5,754 nucleotides of DNA from an uncultured Lachnospiraceae bacterium (lineage in GTDB: Bacteria; Bacillota; Clostridia; Lachnospirales; Lachnospiraceae), in the NCBI GenBank assembly GCA_947565255.1, contig CANOFI010000155.1, forward strand, positions 1 to 5,754, in the 5' to 3' direction. Position 1 is the first letter of the stretch, and each line of letters starts with the position of its first letter. The translations under genes were made by a program, and so were the position numbers. Shown piece after piece: positions 4,825 to 5,754 of this stretch. The notes beneath the pieces are model-generated. The model had not been told where the DNA came from, did not search any database, and saw nothing but the letters and a program-made list of their open reading frames with translations.

Positions 4825-5754
4825 TTATTTCCATGTACCGATCAGGTTCAGCGATCTTTTCAGAATCAGCTGTGCATCCTTTAAGTCCACTTTGCCGTCC
4901 TCATTCACGTCGGCTGCCTGCTTCTGCCCATTGTCTAATCCAAGCAGGTTCAGCGCGGCCTTCAATGTGGTCTGGGCGTCTTTCAGGGTGATTTTGCCGT
5001 CGCCGTCCAAATCGCCCATTAACGCCTCGTTCTTTCCGATTTCCATAATTACAAATGTTCCCATCTGATCCGTTTCTATCGTGGCTGTCTTTTTATCATC
5101 GGCAATTACTGTCTCATATAGAGTGTATTTTTCCGTTACCTGTGCCGTTTTCATTCCTTCATGGAGCCTTGCGACGGCAACCTTCTCTGGATTATAGCCT
5201 TCCGGTATCGTGAAGGTGATGGTCACTTTGTCTAAAAGCTGTAATTCCTCTTTCTTCTCATCTATAAAACGCATGTCGATAAGCTGTATATGGGACGGAT
5301 TGTATTCTTTCAGGGTTTCTTTTGCTTTGTCATATTGTTCGGCGCTGTTTTCCGGTGTCAGGTCTGTTTCTGCCAAACGTATGTTCTGCGCTATTTCAAA
5401 AGCCTTTTCTGCCGCTTTTATGACAAACCGGCTGCCCTGCACCTGAATGGTGCCGTCTTCTGCCTTTTCCACCGGAATTTCCTTGGAAATGGGCTTTGGG
5501 GATTCGGCTGGATTCGGGCTTTTGTCGGGCTTTGTGCTTTCACTTGATTTCGGACTTTCGCTTGGCTTTGTGCTTTCACTTGGTTTTACACTTTCGCTTG
5601 GTTTTGCACTTTCACTTGGTTTTGTGCTTTCACTTGGTTTCGGGCTTTGGCTGGGTTTTGCGCTCTCACTTGGTTTTAAACTTTCGCTTGGCTTTACACT
5701 TTCACTTGGTTTTGTGCTTTCACTTGGTTTCGGGCTTTGGCTGGGTTTTGCGCT
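4825..5754 (-). CDS. Secreted/surface protein with Ser-Pro-Lys repeat linker and C-terminal type I dockerin (N-terminus outside window)
   Basis: The last 309 residues of a larger protein, open at the window edge; internal GTG or ATG codons such as the GTG at 5472 are not the true start. In order: a low-complexity linker of hexapeptides x-K-P-S-E/Q-S (5518-5754); a helical segment (KAAEKAFEIAQNIRLAE and on, to about 5280); and a beta-rich domain (VTITFTIPEGYNPEKVAVARLHEG to GTFVIMEIGK, about 5260-5022) resembling modules common in Lachnospiraceae surface proteins. The end is a type I dockerin with two calcium loops, D-L-D-G-D-G-K-I-T-L-K-D (5013-4978) and D-V-N-E-D-G-K-V-D-L-K-D (4911-4876), each followed by an amphipathic helix. 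Dockerins bind cohesins, tethering enzymes or adhesins in extracellular complexes. The catalytic or binding part, signal peptide and promoter lie outside the window, so the full function cannot be named. No cohesin is visible here. Confidence 0.85.
   Translation of the reverse strand, partial: SAKPSQSPKPSESTKPSESVKPSESLKPSESAKPSQSPKPSESTKPSESAKPSESVKPSESTKPSESPKSSESTKPDKSPNPAESPKPISKEIPVEKAEDGTIQVQGSRFVIKAAEKAFEIAQNIRLAETDLTPENSAEQYDKAKETLKEYNPSHIQLIDMRFIDEKKEELQLLDKVTITFTIPEGYNPEKVAVARLHEGMKTAQVTEKYTLYETVIADDKKTATIETDQMGTFVIMEIGKNEALMGDLDGDGKITLKDAQTTLKAALNLLGLDNGQKQAADVNEDGKVDLKDAQLILKRSLNLIGTWK
4840..5019 (-). other. Type I dockerin domain
   Basis: Two roughly 24-residue duplicated segments, each a calcium loop with acidic or Asn residues at positions 1, 3, 5 and 12 and Gly at 6, followed by a helix of the form DAQ-x-x-L-K-x-x-LNL. 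Loop positions 10-11, the usual specificity residues for cohesin recognition, are Leu-Lys in both halves, so the two binding faces look symmetric. This differs from the Ser-Thr pair of Clostridium thermocellum dockerins. Only three residues (TWK) follow the second repeat's final glycine. Confidence 0.88.
5518..5754 (-). repeat. 18-bp tandem repeat (hexapeptide x-K-P-S-E-S), with 90-bp higher-order period
   Basis: Thirteen hexapeptide units are visible (x = A, P, T, V, L, A, P, T, A, V, T, P, T from the N-terminal side), the last two degenerate (KSSES, KPDKS), and the array continues past the window edge. E becomes Q in the two units that begin with A and precede P. The 58 bases at 5607-5664 recur identically at 5697-5754, a 90-base (five-unit) offset, so the array grew by duplicating blocks as well as single units. 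The product is an extended charged linker, likely spanning or projecting from the cell wall. Confidence 0.92.

Noticed and set aside
4291..4991. Overlapping plus-strand frames (up to 174 aa) across the rpn start and intergenic region
   Set aside because: Three frames overlap each other in the AT-rich gap and antisense to rpn and the dockerin gene. None has a ribosome site or family resemblance.
5210..5547. Plus-strand frames of 78 and 85 aa
   Set aside because: They are antisense to the surface-protein gene and explained by its codon composition.
5518..5754. CRISPR array
   Set aside because: The repeat is an in-frame 18-bp coding array with no unique spacers.

Overview
The window reads as chromosomal DNA of a Gram-positive anaerobe of the class Clostridia, most likely Lachnospiraceae. 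That is an inference from four things: strong GGAGG-type ribosome binding sites, consensus sigma-A promoters, a Bacillus/Clostridium-type LexA box, and a dockerin-bearing secreted protein. All four genes lie on the minus strand, so transcription runs from high to low coordinates.

Region by region, in the direction of transcription: (1) 5754-4825 is the C-terminal 309 residues of a large secreted or surface protein. It has a Ser/Pro/Lys/Glu hexapeptide-repeat linker, a helical segment, a beta-rich domain and a C-terminal type I dockerin. (2) 4824-4536 is a 289-base gap with a 13-bp perfect inverted repeat (probable terminator) and then a perfect sigma-A promoter (TTGACA, 17 bp, TATAAT). (3) 4535-3645 is a complete Rpn-family PD-(D/E)XK nuclease gene (296 aa), followed by an intrinsic terminator at 3581-3625. 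(4) 3566-3517 holds a perfect GAAC-N4-GTTC LexA box and a promoter. (5) 3441-1522 (type IIA topoisomerase B subunit, probably ParE) and 1510-1 (A subunit, probably ParC, truncated by the window edge) form a tightly coupled operon. The Shine-Dalgarno of the second gene overlaps the stop codon of the first.

The B and A subunits together make a heterotetrameric ATP-dependent topoisomerase. The absence of recF/dnaA neighbours and the LexA box fit topoisomerase IV (parEC is in the LexA regulon of Bacillus subtilis) better than the housekeeping gyrase. The final distinction would need the missing A-subunit C-terminal domain.

The most interesting item is inside the rpn gene. An in-frame ATG at 3890 is preceded by a strong GGAGG 9 bases upstream. 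It would give an 81-residue C-terminal protein starting just before a tetrapeptide repeat (E-L-G-K x4). This is the architecture of the gene-within-a-gene toxin-antitoxin/antiphage Rpn systems (RpnL/RpnS) known from enterobacteria, here in a clostridial member of the family. The gene is AT-richer than its neighbours and has its own promoter and terminator, so it looks like a self-contained accessory cassette placed between housekeeping and surface-protein genes.
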